Positions 31,814-34,871 of a stretch of DNA of 34,871 bases are shown here, piece after piece. The position numbers and the translations under genes are program-made. This DNA comes from Kiritimatiellia bacterium (lineage in GTDB: Bacteria > Verrucomicrobiota > Kiritimatiellia > RFP12 > UBA1067): contig JAKSOW010000024.1 of NCBI GenBank assembly GCA_024405395.1, positions 1-34,871 of the forward strand. The letters run 5' to 3'. Below the pieces are notes generated by a model. That model saw only the letters and a program-made list of their open reading frames with translations. It made no database searches and was not told the DNA's origin. Positions within the stretch are counted from its first letter, which is position 1, and the number at the start of each line of letters is the position of its first letter.

Positions 31814-32920
31814 ATGAACATACTGGGTATCGAGAGCAGTTGTGACGAGACCGCGTGCGCCGTCGTGAAGGATGGCCGCGAGGTGCTGGCGAACGTCGTC
31901 TACACGCAGATCAAGCTGCACCAGCCTTGGGGCGGCGTCGTACCGGAAATCGCAAGTCGTGCGCATGTGGAGAAGATCTCAGGCGTCATTGCCGAGGCCG
32001 TACGTGAGCTGGAGGCGAAGACTGGGAAGGGACTGGAGTCGGTTGATGCCGTGGCGGTGACTTACGGGCCCGGGCTCGCGAGCTCCCTGTTGGTGGGCCT
32101 GGCGGCGGCCAAGGGATTGGCCCTTGCCCTCGGCAAGCCGCTCATCGGCGTCAACCACATTGAGGCGCATCTGCACACGCCGTTCCTCTGTGAGCTCGGA
32201 GACACGCCATGCCCTGCGCCCGAGGATCTGTCCCCTGCATTGGGTTTGGCCGTTTCGGGTGGTCATACCACCTGGATTGAGATGCCGACGTACGGTGAGT
32301 ATGCGATCATCGGCCAGACGCTGGACGATGCCGCAGGCGAGGCTTTCGACAAGGCGGCGAAGCTGCTGGGGCTCGGCTATCCGGGCGGTCCCGTGATCGA
32401 TCGTGTCGCCAAGGAATACTTTGCGGGGCTGGGCGGCGCGAAGCCGGATCTGATCGCCTTCCCGAAGGGCCGTCCGCGCGCGGGTGTGAGCGCCTTGGCG
32501 GGATTGGACGCCGACTACTGCACGTCCTTCTCCGGTCTCAAGACCGCTTTGCTCAACTACGTGAACAAGACCTATGGTGCAGGAGCCGATCGGGTGATTC
32601 CGGCGGCGGATCTGCCGCGCATTGTGGCCTCGTATCAGGAGGCGATTGTCGCCGTGCTGGCGGACCGCACGGCGCGTGCGCTGAAGCGGCGTGCGTACAA
32701 GGCGCTCATTGTGGGCGGCGGCGTGTCGCTCAACGGGCGTCTGCGCGCCAAGCTGGGCGAAGTGGCGGCTGCGGCGGGTGTGCCGCTGTTGCTCGCCAAG
32801 CCCAAGTTCTGCGGCGACAACGCGGCGATGATCGCGGGGCTGGCTCACTACCGTCGGAATCTCGTGGGCGATGCGGCTTTGGCCACGGACGTGAACCCCA
32901 CGCTGCAGCCCGGGGACTGA
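31814..32920 (+). CDS. tsaD: tRNA threonylcarbamoyltransferase TsaD
   Basis: TsaD transfers the threonylcarbamoyl group to A37 of ANN-decoding tRNAs, working with TsaB, TsaE and TsaC. The opening ILGIESSCDETACAVV, the metal ligands His115 and His119 (NHIEAH), LAVSGGHT, the ATP-binding GLGYPGGPVIDR and the late FCGDNAAMIA are all intact. The 368 residues are slightly longer than usual. The product should be essential or nearly so. Its ribosome site is weak, and 34 bases separate it from the preceding gene. The esterase gene starts 20 bases after the stop with a strong AAAGGA site. Confidence 0.95.
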   Translation: MNILGIESSCDETACAVVKDGREVLANVVYTQIKLHQPWGGVVPEIASRAHVEKISGVIAEAVRELEAKTGKGLESVDAVAVTYGPGLASSLLVGLAAAKGLALALGKPLIGVNHIEAHLHTPFLCELGDTPCPAPEDLSPALGLAVSGGHTTWIEMPTYGEYAIIGQTLDDAAGEAFDKAAKLLGLGYPGGPVIDRVAKEYFAGLGGAKPDLIAFPKGRPRAGVSALAGLDADYCTSFSGLKTALLNYVNKTYGAGADRVIPAADLPRIVASYQEAIVAVLADRTARALKRRAYKALIVGGGVSLNGRLRAKLGEVAAAAGVPLLLAKPKFCGDNAAMIAGLAHYRRNLVGDAALATDVNPTLQPGD

Positions 32921-32940
32921 TTTCAGAAAGGAACATGACG

Positions 32941-34299
32941 ATGAAGAGACTGATGATGGCAATGGCCCTGGCGGCCTATGGCGCTTTTGCCGCCGGCGAG
33001 CTCGATGACGCGCAGCTGATCGGTGCCACCGACAAGGCGCGGGCGATCGACTACGCGTGCGGGGAGAAGATGACCTTCACCCTGACGCTGAAGAACGCGA
33101 AGGAATATCCCGCCGACACCTATTTCGTGAGCTGGAAGCGCACGGGCGACGACGGCAAGACCGAGTCCGGCAAGCTGCCGCTCGAAAAGACGCCGTTCGT
33201 CTACACCACCTCGATCGACAAGCCGGGCTTTGTGCGCCTCACGGCGTATGTCACGGACGCGAAGGGCAACGCCTACAAGAAGACCCTGCACGCCGACCCC
33301 AACACCATCGAGGGCCGCCGCGCCCTGAACCGCTGGGAACGCGCCGACAAGCGCGTGTTCTTTGATGGCGGCGCGGGCGCTGAGCCGGCCAAGATCCAGT
33401 CTGTCCCCGAGCCGGCCGACTTTGACGCGTTCTGGGCCCGCCATAAGGAACGTCTCGCGAAGGTGCCGCTGAAGGCCGATCTTGTGGAGATTCCGCTCAA
33501 GGACACGCGCGTGAAGGCCTACGCCGTGACGATCGCCTGTGCGGGTCCGCGTCCCTCGACCGGCTACATGACGGTGCCCACGGCCCCTGGCAAGTATCCG
33601 ATTTCCATGTCGTTCCATGGCTATGGCCACAGCGGCAACGGCAAGGGGCACGTGATCCAGCCTCCGACCTATGGCGCGACCGACCGCATCTTCTTCAACT
33701 TCTCGCCGCATGGCTATGAGCTGCTGCGCGAACCGGAGTACTATGACGAGTTCTATCGTTCGCTGATGAACGGCAACCGCACGTTCGGTTTCTATGATGA
33801 GCAGAACAAGGATCCCGAGAACAGCTACTTCAGTGGGTTCACCTATCGCATCATGCGGGCGCTGCAGTACCTGAAGACGCGTCCGGAATGGGACGGCAAG
33901 AACATCCGCGTGGCGGGCGGCTCGATGGGCGGCCTGCAGTCGATGTGGGCGGCAGGTCTCGATCCCGACGTGACGCTGGCCGAGCCCTCGATCCCGTGGA
34001 ACTGCGACATCGGCGGACGTGACACGCTTAAGCGCATCATCGATCCGTGGTACATCCACGAGACGCCGGCGCTGCGCTACTACGACAACGTGAACCTCGC
34101 CAAGCGCATTCCCAAGACCTGCACGGTGAACATCACGCGCGCGGGCCTGGGTGACTACTGCTGCCCGCCGAGCGGCATCTGGGCGATGTGGAACAACCTC
34201 AAGTGCCCGAAGAAGTGTCGTTGGGTCCAGGGCTCGACGCATGGCCACATCCCGCCGGAAGGCATGGGCAACCAGGAATTTGTTGTGGAGGAGAACTGA
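32941..34299 (+). CDS. Secreted CE7-like acetyl(xylan) esterase
   Basis: A signal peptide (about 1-19) and an N-terminal beta domain of about 120 residues precede an alpha/beta-hydrolase related to CE7 acetyl xylan/cephalosporin C esterases. Motifs are the oxyanion segment FHGYGHSG, nucleophile Ser328 in GGSMGGLQSM, acid Asp405 in GLGDYCCPPSG and His434 in GSTHGH. The CPP after the catalytic Asp is typical of CE7. At 452 residues it is longer than bare CE7 enzymes because of the extra N-terminal domain. It would remove acetyl groups from plant or host glycans outside the cytoplasm. The ATG at 32941 has the better spacing to AAAGGA than the ATG at 32935. Confidence 0.82.
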   Translation: MKRLMMAMALAAYGAFAAGELDDAQLIGATDKARAIDYACGEKMTFTLTLKNAKEYPADTYFVSWKRTGDDGKTESGKLPLEKTPFVYTTSIDKPGFVRLTAYVTDAKGNAYKKTLHADPNTIEGRRALNRWERADKRVFFDGGAGAEPAKIQSVPEPADFDAFWARHKERLAKVPLKADLVEIPLKDTRVKAYAVTIACAGPRPSTGYMTVPTAPGKYPISMSFHGYGHSGNGKGHVIQPPTYGATDRIFFNFSPHGYELLREPEYYDEFYRSLMNGNRTFGFYDEQNKDPENSYFSGFTYRIMRALQYLKTRPEWDGKNIRVAGGSMGGLQSMWAAGLDPDVTLAEPSIPWNCDIGGRDTLKRIIDPWYIHETPALRYYDNVNLAKRIPKTCTVNITRAGLGDYCCPPSGIWAMWNNLKCPKKCRWVQGSTHGHIPPEGMGNQEFVVEEN

Positions 34300-34345
34300 A
34301 GGCGCGCGCCTCAGTAATTTCACACGAAAACGAAAGGAATAAAAA

Positions 34346-34732
34346 ATGAAGAAAGTGATGATTGTCTGCTCCGCACTGGTGATGGCCGCGGCCGCACACG
34401 CGGACTTCTCGTGGAGTTGGTGGACGGGTGACGAAAAGGCCAACGACGATGTGCGTGGCTGTGCGCTGGGTCTGAGCGTCGAGCGTCAGGACGTGACGGG
34501 TGCCGCTTTGGGCGTGTGCATCGCCAAGGCTAATCACGTGAAGTCGGGTGCGCTGGGCGCCATTGGCTACAGCCATGTCGAAAAGCTCGCCAACGGCGCA
34601 CAGGTTGCGTTTGTGAACCAGGCTGATCACGCGGCGCTGCAGTTCGGCCTGCTCAACTGGAACAAGGGCGGCTTCCTGCCGTTCTTCGTCTTCTTCAACT
34701 TCGATAAGACGATGTTCGGCGGCGGCAAGTAA
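34346..34732 (+). CDS. Small exported protein with VxG-type surface repeats (LA_2272-like)
   Basis: The 128-residue product has a signal peptide (about 1-19, ending AHA-D). A run of short units follows: VRGCALGLSVER, VTGAALGVCIAK, VKSGALGAIGYSHV and the degenerate ANGAQVAFVN. The pattern resembles the LA_2272 surface repeat, a small beta-strand repeat I recall from exported Leptospira and PVC-group proteins. The tail is aromatic (GFLPFFVFFNFDK). It has its own AAAGGAA site and is the last gene before the strong terminator. No function is known; a short surface or outer-membrane-associated protein is the likeliest reading. Confidence 0.65.
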   Translation: MKKVMIVCSALVMAAAAHADFSWSWWTGDEKANDDVRGCALGLSVERQDVTGAALGVCIAKANHVKSGALGAIGYSHVEKLANGAQVAFVNQADHAALQFGLLNWNKGGFLPFFVFFNFDKTMFGGGK

Positions 34733-34753
34733 GTTTGCCTCTCATATGGAACG

Positions 34754-34788
34754 AAAAGCGCGTCGCCATATTCGGCGGCGCGCTTTTT
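34754..34788 (+). terminator. Strong bidirectional intrinsic terminator
   Basis: AAAAGCGCGTCGCC (34754-34767) pairs with GGCGGCGCGCTTTT (34774-34787) over the loop ATATTC: 14 pairs with one G-T, A and T tracts on either side. It lies between two convergent genes and can stop transcription in both directions. Confidence 0.92.
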
Positions 34789-34791
34789 CCA

Positions 34792-34871
34792 TCATTCCGC
34801 CTTCGTGCCGTCCGTCAGGCGCTCGCCCAGGTAGTCGTAGGCTTCGCCTTTGGGCATCGTCCGCTCGTGCT
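34792..34871 (-). CDS. C-terminal end of a convergent minus-strand gene, cut by the window edge
   Basis: On the minus strand a frame is open from the window edge to a TGA at 34792-34794. It ends HERTMPKGEAYDYLGERLTD plus a short Gly-Thr-Lys tail. The composition is that of a soluble helical C-terminus, and the stop falls directly beside the terminator hairpin, as expected for a convergent gene. Only about 25 residues are visible, too few to name a family. Confidence 0.55.
   Translation of the reverse strand, partial: HERTMPKGEAYDYLGERLTDGTKAE

Noticed and set aside
34300..34311. Perfect palindrome AGGCGCGCGCCT after the CE7 esterase gene.
   Set aside because: It has no loop and no T tract, so it is a poor terminator; it may be chance in GC-rich DNA.
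1..34871. Searched for CRISPR arrays, insertion sequences, rRNA and integrases.
   Set aside because: None seen: no regularly spaced 25-40 bp repeats, no transposase or integrase motifs and no rRNA-like sequence.

Overview
The window looks like a chromosomal segment of a Gram-negative bacterium of the PVC group, most likely a gut-type Kiritimatiellota. That is an inference. It rests on the lipid A gene lpxI, two giant exported beta-strand-repeat proteins, a MoxR/DUF58/Bat-type operon, two Gfo/Idh/MocA-type proteins, strong AAAGGA ribosome sites and high GC. No 16S rRNA or other decisive marker is present.

Layout. Bases 1-1000 are a decayed accessory patch. It holds the end of an unrecognised two-gene unit, a minus-strand relic that resembles an AbiE-type toxin-antitoxin pair, and a 21-bp-period array of 13-bp palindromes. 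From about 1.0 kb to 34.7 kb every gene is on the + strand. Bases 1082-3487 hold uxaE-like, tsaE and lpxI. Bases 3510-14569 hold two very large cysteine-rich exported proteins. Between them lie a Gfo/Idh/MocA oxidoreductase, a DsbD-like thiol reductase and a lipoprotein, the three coupled by start/stop overlaps. Bases 14663-18665 are housekeeping: purF, prfB, tsaB and a NIF3-family gene.

Bases 18727-26066 are the most unusual block. This is an operon of moxR, two paralogous SPFH/band-7 membrane proteins, a DUF58 protein, a BatD-like membrane protein and a BatA-like von Willebrand A protein, preceded by a Pho-box-like promoter. Bases 26079-29156 carry a Tat-exported GH109-like protein and a GH16-SGNH fusion. 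Bases 29236-34732 carry an lsrF homologue, a metallo-beta-lactamase-fold hydrolase, an unknown exported protein, tsaD, a CE7-like acetyl esterase and a small exported repeat protein. The run ends at a strong intrinsic terminator facing the tail of a convergent minus-strand gene.

How the genes fit together. The carbohydrate genes (UxaE-like, GH109-like, GH16-SGNH, CE7-like) suggest a glycan degrader that deals with acylated and uronate-containing or mucin-type glycans. The DsbD-like protein may supply reductant for disulfide handling in the cysteine-rich exported proteins. TsaB, TsaD and TsaE cover three of the four bacterial proteins for t6A tRNA modification. The best candidate for an undescribed system is the MoxR-SPFH-SPFH-DUF58-Bat operon. 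It probably builds or polices a membrane assembly in which an AAA+ ATPase and MIDAS proteins work on an SPFH scaffold; its substrate cannot be read from the sequence.
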